This document shows, in pieces, positions 11,587 through 21,549 of a DNA stretch of 64,000 nucleotides (the first letter of the stretch is position 1; every line of letters starts with the position of its first letter). The notes below the pieces were generated by a model that saw only the letters and a program-made list of their open reading frames with translations, searched no databases and was not told where the DNA came from. Position numbers and translations under genes: made by a program. Origin of the DNA: Gnetum montanum. Its lineage: Eukaryota; Streptophyta; Gnetopsida; Gnetales; Gnetaceae. The stretch lies in NCBI GenBank assembly GCA_015680685.1, contig MNCI01022324.1:6481-70480 (forward strand). Direction: 5' to 3'.

Positions 11587-12390
11587 TGCCAAAGAGGCCA
11601 CACAAAGAGAAAAAAAACATGTGTGCTGCAAAGCAAAAAAAAATCACTTCTCCTTTGAATGAAATGCCAAGTGATCATACGCCTTGCTGTCATGGTGCTA
11701 TTATTTTTGTCTATCATTGGGATGAAACAATGCAATGTCACTGATTAGAGGAATGGACTTGATCCTAATTTTTGAACGACAGGTTAATGACACATTAATC
11801 ATGCCTTACACTAAGAATTCATTATGCCCTGAGTTAGTTACCTCATGTCCTAATCTTTGCAATCCCTTCTACAATTCACCTCATCTTGTTGTTCATGTAT
11901 TTGTGACTTGTGTCTTGTATAGCATTGAATTCATACCTCATTACAGGGGTATCTACATGTGTGTGTTTTGTGGAACTAGTGTGGATTACATTTAACCCTT
12001 CTAGTACCTACAGACATTTTAAGGTGTGGTTACGTAAGGGCGTTATATGTAGAAACTTGCTTTGGGGAGGACCCACTTGCGTGACTTCTATAATTTTCAC
12101 TTGTAACACATCTTCCGCACATCATCTTATACCCTATAAGCATTACCAACATTCTTCTTTCCCTTATCACCCTTCCAGTTCAAGCATTCCTATAAGCTAA
12201 CACATGGCCCTTTTCCCCTACTCTTCATGATTCTCATTATCAGATTTTACACCATTATACTCTTTGTGCCTTCACGCTTAGTCTATATTTCCCTAGACCC
12301 CTTTACATTGACCTACACATCCTCAGTTTATACCTTGGAGTTTCAAAAAAATTTAAAATTTGGTAAATTTTGCAAGTGCCCTATTTTCGG
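10964..12390 (+). mobile_element. Element A noncoding interior
   Basis: No intact gene. The order matches element C (minus strand, 25504-26330) and element B (17835-18670): a block around 11140-11240 with ATGCTATCAAG and ACATCCATC, then GAGGGAATGG...ATCAAGGGGA near 11305-11342, then GACATGTACCCATGCCTAAAGG near 11495, an AG repeat at 11546-11583, and a block near 11745-11880. Conservation between diverged elements suggests these noncoding parts matter to the element, for example in packaging, splicing or priming. Confidence 0.6.
11546..11583. repeat. (AG)n microsatellite
   Basis: A run of about 18 AG units inside element A. The Arg-Glu or Ser-Leu repeats predicted from it in any frame are artefacts. 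Confidence 0.95.
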
Positions 12391-12394
12391 TAGG

Positions 12395-12520
12395 ACACGA
12401 TATCGGGTCCTCGATATTGAGGTCGTCGCGATATTGGGTCCCCGATATCGAGTCCAATGCGATATAGGGTCCCCACTAGCAAGTACACGATATTGTGTCC
12501 TTAAAAAATATATATACATG
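12395..12520 (+). promoter_or_regulatory. Internal LTR-like promoter unit upstream of ORFX (element A)
   Basis: GATATC or one-off forms (GATATT, GATATA) recur from about 12399 to 12492 among GGGTCC words, followed by AAAAAATATATATACATGG (TATA-like, near 12505-12520). It repeats the array-then-TATA plan of the LTRs although the surrounding sequence is not the terminal LTR. A leader downstream (TTTTTC..., then ACCATAACTCACTTG near 12620) resembles sequence upstream of ORFX in element E. That it starts an ORFX transcript is inference. Confidence 0.4.
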
Positions 12521-12707
12521 GATCCCTCGTGCCTATCAACATCATTTGCAACTGTTCATGTGGGGGAAGTTTTTCAAATTTCCTTCTATGACTTGCGATT
12601 GTGCATTTCTCGCTTCACTAACCATAACTCACTTGCTGGTGCTCCGATTTTCATTCTGTCTGAACCTACTTGAACCCAGATTGTTTAGCTTAGTTGTGAG
12701 GGAACAC

Positions 12708-13095
12708 TTGATGGAGTCGATACTTTTCATGGACACGGCAGCTGTGGGAACACTTGATTGGCCTTGACATGCCATGCCACAAATAGCCGTCGTATCTCTT
12801 CATAGGCTCAGGCCCTGACCTCTCCTCCCTTTGCTTGGATAGATTATGCAGTAACAGGAGTTTCATGATGGATGCTGAGTGATTGCCTTCTGCTCTACAT
12901 GTTCTGCATCAAGACCTTGGCCTCTACCTCCCCCAAGTCGTTTGGTTGCACCTTGAGAAGGTCCTCCTTGTTGTCTTCTTTTAGGGGCCATCTATAATCA
13001 CATAAGGATCAATTGTTAGTAAGGTTATTGAAAAAAAGTTCAATGATTTCATACCTTACTCATTGCCTTTAATAAATGTTGCATTCTTTACTTAG
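12708..13095 (-). mobile_element. 388-bp module, inverted within element A (carries ORFX start)
   Basis: Identical in length to 25116-25503 with 6 substitutions in 388 bp (98.5% identity by manual count). On the minus strand it carries ATTATAG followed by ATG at 12991 and a 42-codon frame MAPKRRQQGGPSQGATKRLG... to a stop at 12863. The same Met-x-Pro-Lys-Arg start heads ORFX in element E. In C the module lies in the sense of its element. In A it lies backwards: the rest of ORFX (13096-13606) is on the plus strand. Confidence 0.8.
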
Positions 13096-13606
13096 TGTGA
13101 TTTTGGAGTTAAACTTTGGACCTTTCACAGAATTTGCTTCAGGGGCTGTTAGGGATCACCTCAAAGGGTCCCCATTATGGCCTATCCTCTCTGAAAGTGG
13201 TGCCTGGTACTTAGGGGAAATGTACCAATTTTGGCACAATAAAGAAGAAGGCATCATGGTTAACAATTGTGGTGTGACTGTTGATTTCTCTGTTCAAGCC
13301 ATTTTGGAAGTATTAAACCTTTCGAATACAGGGCCAAAGGTTGCTCAGAACTAGCTAGACACTTTCAAAACTGAGCAACTTAATAAACTATTGACAGAGA
13401 ATAAAATGGTGGCGGAAGAAAAAGAGAAGGCTGACTGGGATGCCTCTATTGCAGAAGCACAAACTTACGCGCACGCCAAGGCACTCAAGGCCTTACAAGA
13501 GAAGAAACTGCAGGCCATACTTCAATGCCATCAAATCCTAAGAACTAGAGTGCAAGAAAAGGGAAAGACACCCATGGAGGAGCCACCACCACCAGGAACT
13601 ACATGA
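13096..13606 (+). pseudogene. ORFX body, element A (unknown element-encoded protein)
   Basis: No named family is recognised with confidence. The first part (13096-13354) reads FGPFTEFASGAVRDHLKG, then PLWPILSESGAWYLGEMYQFW, and ends at a TAG. The second part (13391-13606), in the same direction, is a charged coiled-coil-like stretch rich in Ala, Glu and Lys, ending PMEEPPPPGTT and TGA at 13604. The same blocks occur in order in the ORFX relic of element E, and the C-terminal block in element C, so this is a real shared gene of the family. It sits where Athila-type elements carry an env-like or other third ORF. Its layout also recalls the 'putative plant transposon protein' domains found in plant Gypsy elements; this is only a guess. 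The N-terminus has been inverted away. Confidence 0.6.
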
Positions 13607-13776
13607 GTTCCATCCAATTTTGTAATCATAGGATTTTCTTTTGTGTTATGTCTCAATTTTGTTCTGACTCCACACTACGGCATGAATCCATTCTAGTCAG
13701 TCAATAATCCCATACCTGTCCACTGTGTAATCAATGGCGCTTGTTCTCACTTTAACTCGAGGACAAGTTTTCATTT

Positions 13777-13789
13777 AGTCGTGGGGGTA
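13777..13789 (+). other. 3' polypurine tract, element A
   Basis: TCGTGGGGGTA directly precedes the 3' LTR start TGATGAG at 13790. Other members have TCATGGGGGTA at this place. Confidence 0.8.
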
Positions 13790-14625
13790 TGATGAGTCAT
13801 GAATTTTCTGGCTGTGATATCATAGCCATGATATCATAGCCCTGATATTGCAACAGCCTTGATATCGCATACGCGATATCACGGCCTACCTCAATCTCTA
13901 TAAATAAGAGGCAGCTTTCCTTGTTCTATAATTTAGTTTTAGAGTTAGTTTTGATTGTAGTGTTCATTTTTCCTCTCAACCCTTTTCCTCCCAGTGTATG
14001 CCTGTAGTGTGGTGATTGTAATTGTATGACATCCATTATTCGAGTGTGACGTACTTGGACACGCACATGACCGGAAATAAAGAACAAGATTACTTCATCA
14101 TTACAGCATTCACTTAGATAATTATTTATTTAATTTTTATTTACTTCTTTCCTAGTTAATCTCTTCTCACCCTTAAACTCTTGTTAAACGCAAAATGAGT
14201 ACGACTTGATTACGAGAAGTGTGACTACTTGGTAACCCCAGTAGCGTACCTAGGATATGCACTTGGTAATCCCAGTGGTAGTCATGCATGAAGTCCAAGA
14301 TGTGTACGGATGATCGAGGAACATATGCTTATTGTACTTAGGCTAGCTTAGATCCTCTCTCACCCTTCTCTCTTAGCTTAGCTTAGTTAATATTATCTTC
14401 CATTGCCTTCAGGAGTAGCATTAGCATAGAACACATTATACACCTCATTCTGGACTAAACTATATGTGAAAAAGTTAACACTAGTCCATATGGGAAGACA
14501 ACGAACTATGACCTAAGGCTAACTATTTAGATGCCACAACTAGTCCATCTGCAGAGTTCGACTGAATCACACGTGTAATGCTCATATTCGTATGGTTGAG
14601 TGTAGGGGTACCTCACCACTCATCA
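13790..14625 (+). mobile_element. Element A 3' LTR
   Basis: Starts TGATGAGTCATGAATTTT after the PPT and ends CACCACTCATCA. GATATC sites occur near 13827, 13842, 13880 and 13893, then a TATA box (CTATAAATAAGAGG) near 13908. It matches the 5' LTR along its length, with many transitions and several indels. Confidence 0.85.
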
Positions 14626-14929
14626 CATCGCAAGACTGATAAGACCTTATAGGATTGAGTGGTTGGTGTTGCAACATAATGCTCTAGAGTGGGGCTTGAA
14701 GATTGTATAGGGTGTGAATCCTTCAAACCATAATTTGGAAGGAACAAAGTCCAAAGGTGTGCTTGCGAACTACCCTCCAAGTGTGAACTACCCAAGTTGT
14801 AGAACCACATTAAAATTTGTGTGTTGTTATGTCAAAGAAGTGAAAATTGGGGAACTTATTCGTCCCTCCCCCCTATTCTTTCTAAGTTCAACAATCCACA
14901 CTTCCTCTTCATCTTCACCATCTAGTTCT
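14626..14929. other. Flank of element A, no feature recognised
   Basis: No reading frame with family features, no LTR words. It may be the 5' part of the decayed gag that follows. Confidence 0.4.
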
Positions 14930-16260
14930 AACAAAGATGAACATAGGTATGAAGATAGAGCTCTACTAAGGGGTCAACATGAAGATAGAAATAGGGATTA
15001 AGGACAAGATACAAGATACCAAAGGAAGCATAGAAATGACCATCATAATTTGATAAATAGAAATATAGATATGGATTATAAGCATGACATTTCTAATGAT
15101 GATGAATCCTTGTTTGCTTCTAGAAGTATGATACAGATCAAGGAGGTAGTAGAATATCCCAAAGGCATCAAATAAAAACCTGCATCAAATGGCTTAATAT
15201 GAATAACATTTCTAAATTTGAGGAAGGCTACAATTCTTATCCATAACATCATTTACAAGCCTTTCATAATGCTTGCACCTTGCAAAATATTAAAAGTAAG
15301 TGAAAAAATCTTAAGCTCTTCCCTATGATACTAATAGAAGAAGCTGAAAGTTGGTATAGATCATTGGAACAAAATTTAACCCATAGGTGATTCACAATGC
15401 TTGAGCTCTTCAATGAGAAATATGAAACCTACTCAAGAGTATCCAATCTAAGAAAACAAATCCAAGGGTAAAAGCAAAAAATCATAAATCCCTTGATTCA
15501 GCCTTAGGTAAATACTATATTGTAATACATAGATGTCCAGGCCATTGATTTTCTTAAAAAGAGTAGCTTCATCACATCATAGATGAACTTTGTAACAAAA
15601 CAAGGTGGGATCTATTCCCAAGAAAGATTATCAAAGTTGAGATCCCATTGAATATAAAGGCTAATTGAATAGGTTGCAAAACAAAAAAGATAGGGACACT
15701 TATTGAAAAAAAGGAAAAGTAGTTGGAGTAGAAGAGGTTGCAAATTCAGATTTAGAAGAGAAGAATAGATGTCACATCTATCAATATGAACATCCAAAGA
15801 ACTATTGTCCAATTATGTTAAATCTACAAGAGTCTGGGGTCATTTCTTTAAATTTCAAGTTCATGAAAAAGCAAGTGCCTAGAAGATTATCTTATCCACA
15901 AGGCAATTATAGATAATCCTACAACCAATAATACTATTCAAGTGGGAGTTATTATCAACCCTAAGACTATTATCAACAATAATGGTAAAGACCATAGTTA
16001 TGTGGGATGCCATCACCAAACCAGTAATACTCCTATTGTGAATTAAATCCTTATGCATATTATGTTTAGCAACCTATTTCTTTGCATGGCTATACTGTCC
16101 ATTCCTCAATGTACTACTACTATCCTCTTGAACACCATCAAACCATAACATCTCCTATGGAATCACCATTCCATATCTCTCATCATATCTCACATCCTCA
16201 ATACTCTCATACTCCCCTCCAACATATGCCACCATTAACAATTCATGAATAATTGACCAC
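14930..16260 (+). pseudogene. Decayed gag relic, element B
   Basis: Many stops, but the gag landmarks appear in order on the plus strand: an Asp/Asn/His-rich N-terminal part (14935-15100), LNMNNISKFEEGY-like residues (15190-15230), AESWYRSLEQN near 15350, LELFNEKYETYSRVSNLRKQIQG (15400-15468), and a knuckle CHIYQYEHPKNYCPI at about 15771-15815, with Tyr in place of the second Cys. A Tyr/Pro/Ser-rich tail follows. No function can remain. Confidence 0.7.
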
Positions 16261-16454
16261 AATCTCAATAGAAGGACATGTTACAAGGATTTCTTAAGAT
16301 GAGCTTCTCCCTTACTCTCTCCTTTACTGTTTTCTTCTCTCTAATCTCTCTTATTATGAACCTCTCTTGGACATATAATAGAGGTCTTAACATTTGTTAA
16401 TAGCTTTTAGAGTGTCTTGGCACCAAAATTATAAAATTATAATTGTTACTCATG

Positions 16455-16672
16455 CTTAAAGAGACATCTTTGGATCATGGAAGATATTTTTTCGTAGAAG
16501 ACATCATGCATACAAAGACATCTTTTCTCTTAAGAAGACATCTTGCCTAAGAGATAGGCAAGTATAGAAGACATCTTTGAAATTAGAAAGATATCTTTCC
16601 AAAGTTCCAAAAACTCCTAGAAAACATCTTGTAAAATTAAAAGATAGGTTTTTACTAGTGGAAGATGTCTTC
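16455..16672. repeat. Array of AAGACATCTT palindrome-like words
   Basis: About nine copies of AAGACATCTT or close forms (AAGATATCTT, AAGATGTCTT, AAAACATCTT), at roughly 16461, 16480, 16497, 16514, 16532, 16567, 16588, 16621 and 16661. The core RAYRTC is the same kind of self-complementary word as GATATC in the other LTRs, so this is probably the U3 of a related LTR family. Confidence 0.6.
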
Positions 16673-17110
16673 CAACATTGAAAGAGACCTTTATAGACCA
16701 TTCACAAAATAGCAAGACATATGATTTAAAATTACAACCTCTTATGTGAGCTCTGATTATCTCCAAAACCTATTAAAAACATGAAGAGCATTTCAAAAAC
16801 ATATAAGACATGCAAACAAACATAAAACACATAGTACAAATGAGGAGTGACATCTTAGGACTAGGTAATTTCCTCATCATATTTCCAATCCTTAAAAAGA
16901 AACTTAGTGTTATTAAGAGCCACTTAACATCAATTTATCATATACCTTACTAAGAATTAAACTATAAAATTTGCACCTCGTTGACTCTAAGTGGGAAGAA
17001 AACGATCACAAACTACCTTAGATTACCTTACTAGTATACTTACATTATCCATCTATAGATTATGATCTACTCATGTGTGATACTTGTGACTTTTATGTCT
17101 ATTACACATA
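16673..17110 (+). mobile_element. Probable LTR remnant (U5 side)
   Basis: GTGGGAAGAAAACGATCACAAACTACC and CCATCTATAGATTATGATCT (about 16990-17075) resemble the U5 blocks of element A (TGGGAAGACAACGAACTA, CCATCTGCGGAGTTCGACT) after many transitions. The terminal CTCATCA is not found. Confidence 0.4.
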
Positions 17111-18388
17111 CGAATAAAACTAGTAGACCTAGTAGCTCATCAAAACCAGTACAAGGCCAATCTAGTTTAACTTCATTCCTTACAAAAATACTATCTCCTA
17201 AACCTACACAAAAGTCAATAACCATCACCACTCCAACAAAAAACATTATAGTTGATTCTAGCATGGTGAAGAGATAGAAAATTCTATGCATTATTAATAA
17301 TGATAATGAATGCAATTGTGGGATGAAAGTTCAAGGTATTAACACAATCCCTATACCAACCCACAAAGAACTTGAGGAACAAGTGTATGAGCAAAACCAT
17401 GTCTACATAATAGCCACTAAACCAAAAGACATCATTTTCTAGGAAATGATAATACCAAACCATCCAAAGAAAGCACAAAAACAACCAACATGATTATCAA
17501 CTCTTGTTCTAAGAAAATGAAGTAGAGAACTTAGAAATGGACATCTTACACTTTGACTATACACCAAAAGAAATTATTGAACAAGAAGATCCAAGAACTA
17601 AAATAGAAAATAAAAAAGAAAACATATTTGTATCTTCTAAAAATAAAACACATTCTACTCCAACTAAATATATGTTCTAATGATTAAAACCTAATTATCA
17701 TCAATGTTAAATGTGCTAACATGTAAAGAAATAAATCAGTAAAGATGATAAATGGAAAATGTATAGTGTATAAACAAGGGAATATGAAGTCCATTCTTCA
17801 AATTCTTGGCCATGAGTTTAGTCATGGGGGAGATGTTCCATCTTGAATTAGGAACTAATATGTGCATTTTCACTTTTTATTTTATAATTTTTTATCATTT
17901 TTCTATTTCTTCAAAATTTTCTAATTTTTAATATATTTTCCATTTCTTTTTTTTTCTTGAGTCATTTTCTTTGTGTTTTGTAGATATTTATAATGTTTTT
18001 GTTAATAATATTGTCAGTCATGATGTAAAAATCAATACCATGTGTTGGGTCTTTGCCCTATGCTATCAAGATGATTCAATAAATACTTATGTAAAGCAAT
18101 GAGACCACATCATCCATCTCTCTAGTTTCTATAAATAAAATTTTTTTATCATGAAAGAAATATGGTTCTTACTACATGAAACAAAAATCAACTCATGATC
18201 ATTATGGCTTGAAGAAAGGGACAAAGACTAAGAGGGAATGGAAAAGGGTATGAAATCAAGGGGATATGTTGATTTTTTATACTTCCTCTATGGGTCTTGA
18301 TACTCCATTTGTTTATATCATTAATCGTGTTTTAATTTTGATGGAAGCATATTCTCAAATAAGTGTTGCCTTGCCATATCACTAAAGA
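17111..18388 (+). mobile_element. Decayed Gypsy interior with internal PPT-like site
   Basis: 17111-17640 holds broken plus-strand frames of unrecognised type. GTCATGGGGGAGATG at 17821-17835 is the internal PPT-like site seen in E, F and G. Downstream words (ATGCTATCAAG, ACATCATCCATC, AGAGGGAATGG...ATCAAGGGGA near 18228-18264) follow the order of element A at 11140-11342. Confidence 0.5.
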
Positions 18389-18665
18389 GACATGTTATCC
18401 ATGCCTAAAGGTAGTTCTTCGGCAAGAAAAGCATAAGTTACTTATTCAATAATTTACAAAAGAAATTGATTTATGGGATAGTACCAAAAAGACATGTTAC
18501 ACATTCCTAAAGGTAGGCTACTTCCAGGGATCCCAAAGATCTCTTAAACTAGCCTCATTATGTGACTAGAAAGACATGTTACTTATGCCTAAAGGTACTC
18601 CTCTGATGGGATTAGCATTGGCTATAAGACTAGAAAGACATGTTACCCATTCATAAAAGAAACTC
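18389..18665 (+). repeat. Four copies of the GACATGTTACCCATGCC motif
   Basis: Copies start at 18389, 18491, 18573 and 18637, each GACATGTTA followed by ATGCCTAAAGG or a close form. Elements A (about 11495), E (about 29730, minus) and F (about 39335-39360, minus) have one copy each at the equivalent place. Confidence 0.75.
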
Positions 18666-19269
18666 TTTAGCTAATGACCAAGTTTTCTTAAATTTTAATG
18701 TTTAAGTAATTAATTAATCAAAATTTCTTTCTTTTTTTCTTTTATTGAGAAGTGATTCTTTTATATGATTGTGATGTGTTTATGGTCATGGTTGCATTCT
18801 TTTGTTAATCCTATGTTGACAATCTTCCTTGCATTGATGGTGGTGAAACTGGAGGAAGTAGATTTGGAGGTTGTTAAGGATGTTGCATTATGGGGTAAGA
18901 CATGTAGGATGATGATTCTACATGTGGAGTTATGGGTTAATGATATTTAGTAGAATAGTACTTATAAGAAATATGGATATATGTACTTCTAGAAGAAGCA
19001 TTTGCTAGATATGGTAAGTATAAAGATTTCATTTTTAGTACAGATACTCTTTTCTCAATGGTGGCATCACACACAACTATTGGTTTTACCATTGTTGGTT
19101 ATATTATTCTAAAGGTTAACAATGAGTCCTACTAGGATAGTATGGTTTTTATTGATAAGACTATCTGTAGTCACATTTTAGGTAAGGTAACCTTCTAGGC
19201 ATTTTCTTTTTGAAAAACTTTATATTTAATGCATATGTTCCTCAAACATGTAACTAACTGATGATAGGA
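18666..19269. other. No feature recognised
   Basis: AT-rich sequence with only short open frames and no LTR words. Confidence 0.4.
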
Positions 19270-20273
19270 AAAGATTCTTTGAGATGTTCATATTAGTACA
19301 AGTTACATCCATCTTTACCTTCTAAACTAGAATCAACAACCTTTTCCACAACAATAGCTTTTCTATTATACTTTTTTTATGTCATATCTAGTTTCCTTAT
19401 TTTACTTTTTGTTCTTTCCTTTGATTAGGATTTTCTCTATATTTTCCTTTACTATCTTTATTACTAATGTAAGCTTTTCATATATGGAATCCCACATCTT
19501 TTTTACCTTTTCTACAATGTCATATACAAATTTCTACATCAAAAAGGCCTTTGTTTGAATCACCTCTTCTATGGATTTTTCTTCTTATCTCTAATAGACC
19601 CAAAAATCTCTTTTGCAAAGAGATCAATTCCTATTAATACCTCTCTATAGATTCTTCTTCTTTTTTTTTTTAATTATCCTTCTTTCTTAAGCACTTGATC
19701 AATTAACCTTTGTATGCAATGGGCTTAAATTTCAGATAACCTCTCCTAGGCATACACCCCAAGGATCTCTCTTGTTTTGGTTCTCAACCCATCAATTATG
19801 TGCCCAAGTTGCTCATTTTGAAAAAAAACCATGCCCTAAACATCTATGGAAGAGTGAATAATATCTATTCATATCTACATCAAGAGATTTATGGTTCCCT
19901 TTTTTTTCCATCCCTTGGATTCATTTTCTTAGATTGAAACTCTCAAATAAGTTTGCTATTTGTCATTAAAAAATTATAATTTTGTGCTCTATTAAAAGAT
20001 AGAGTCTAGTTGTAGAGAAAAATATGATCTTTTTTCATCTTTAATTAGTATTATTAGAAATAACTTAAATTTATACTAACTTTGAGATGTTGTTTATGTT
20101 AACTAACTTGATGCAACTATTCATTTGATGCATTGTTGAAATGAAAATAGCCTCTCTAATATTTATCATGCTTCTAGTAGCTAGTAGGATCTCATTATGA
20201 TCTTTAGATTCATCATAGTATTTGTTGTAGTGGTGATGGTTCCTTTGATATTCTTCTCCATTCCTTCTCCTGT

Positions 20274-20314
<41 letters not shown>

Positions 20315-21091
20315 ATATTCATCTTCATCATGGTTCTTATCTCTTCCATGATATCTATCTTGATCTCTTCTTTTATCTCTATTAGGCATTCTTTCTTGAT
20401 TCATTTATGAAGTTCTATCTTTTTATCTATGTTCATCTTTGTAGAATTTATCGATGAAAGTGATGAAAAGGATTGAGGCTTGAAGAGTGGTGCCAACATA
20501 CTCTCCATTTATGGTTTCTTAATTCTTTCTTTTTGGATCTATTGTAGGTTCTAAATCCTTGGTCCCTCCTTGATCTAGGATCTAACCCATCCCTTCAAAG
20601 AGTTTTTTCTAAGATTGAACAAAATATTTATTACATAGGATCTTCAATTTATAAGATAGGTGGTTAAGAATTAGATCAATAATTGTAAACTGATATTTTA
20701 CATCTTCCTTATCTAATGGTAATATCACCTAGGATGCATTTTTATCATTTTCTTATTCATACTTAGCTTTCATAATGACTTTTATTGTAACTTGAGCTTC
20801 AATTAGTTGATAAGGTCTAGTCATGTTCTTTGTGACTTGATAGCCTCCATGTGCATGATCAATACTAGATATTGGTAGAACAACTTAAAGCATAGATGGA
20901 GCTAATTATTTTGGTGAAAATATAATGTTTTCTTGTAAATTCCTCCATTGGATCTCTTCATCCTAATGAAAAATTAAGATGAAATCTAGATAATATATTA
21001 CTATGAGCACAACAAATCTATGTCCACATTGGTCCATTCAAATTTTCTTTAGTATAGATTTTATTATCACTTTCATTAATATTACTCATAG
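19270..21091 (-). pseudogene. Decayed gag relic on the minus strand
   Basis: Read right to left: ATG at about 21091, then a block resembling the gag N-terminal DFTFILHQDE region of G (here FHLNFSLG), a low-complexity Arg/Glu part due to a CT run at 20279-20313, and SMINIREAIFISTMHQMNSC...NINNISKL (20071-20160), which aligns with SLMQIQEVVRIS...LNLNNFPKF of element A. Many stops. Its LTRs are not identified. Confidence 0.6.
20279..20313. repeat. (CT)n microsatellite
   Basis: A pure CT run inside the minus-strand gag relic. The Arg-Glu and Ser-Leu frames across it are artefacts. Confidence 0.95.
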
Positions 21092-21099
21092 AGGAATAT

Positions 21100-21545
21100 T
21101 TTATTTTGTATCTTGAATCCATGTTTAATTAATTAATAATTAAGTATATATTTGTTTTTGAGAGGTTAATCATAAAATGCTAATATAATAAACTTGTATA
21201 ATATTAACTAACTAGAATAGTTGAAGTGAAAAGTATAATATGAAAACCAATTAGATTTTGTAAAAATATAAGAAATATAATTTATCATATATCATGGTAT
21301 TATAGCATGAGTTAGGGTCACTATACCATGATCTTACCATTAGTCATATAATAGCACAATATTGCCATAGGGTCATGATGACTATAAATAGAGAATATTT
21401 CTTGATTAAGGATACTACGCCTTGATTATAAGTCATGGTATTCAACCATAATTGAATCATGAGCTATGGTCTAGTTCTTAAGCATTCCATAGTAAATTTT
21501 CATATCATAGATTAGCAAGCTTTATATATTTAGTCATCTCTTCAA
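21100..21545 (+). mobile_element. Possible LTR remnant
   Basis: ATATCATGGTAT, ATACCATGATC and similar half-palindromes occur from 21285 to 21340, followed by CTATAAATAGAGAAT (TATA-like) near 21382, in the array-then-TATA order of the other LTRs, in plus orientation. Termini, PBS and PPT are not found, so this stays tentative. Confidence 0.3.
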
Positions 21546-21549
21546 TTTG

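Larger units (their letters stand above)
7915..14625 (+). mobile_element. Element A: non-autonomous Ty3/Gypsy (Tat/Athila-like), gag + ORFX, no pol
   Basis: LTRs at 7915-8839 and 13790-14625, PBS, a broken gag, a long noncoding part, and ORFX just before the 3' PPT. No protease, RT, RNase H or integrase sequence is present between gag and ORFX, so this copy depended on another element for copying. The two LTRs are clearly diverged (many transitions plus indels), so it is old. The 5-bp flanks (CTAGA left, CATCG right) do not match, which suggests the ends come from recombination between elements or have been altered. Confidence 0.8.

Noticed and set aside
11535-11744. Arg-Glu or Ser-Leu repeat proteins
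   Set aside because: Translation of an (AG)n microsatellite; the same applies to 20071-20404.
7915-14625. Target-site duplication for element A
   Set aside because: CTAGA and CATCG differ; I could not find matching flanks by small shifts.
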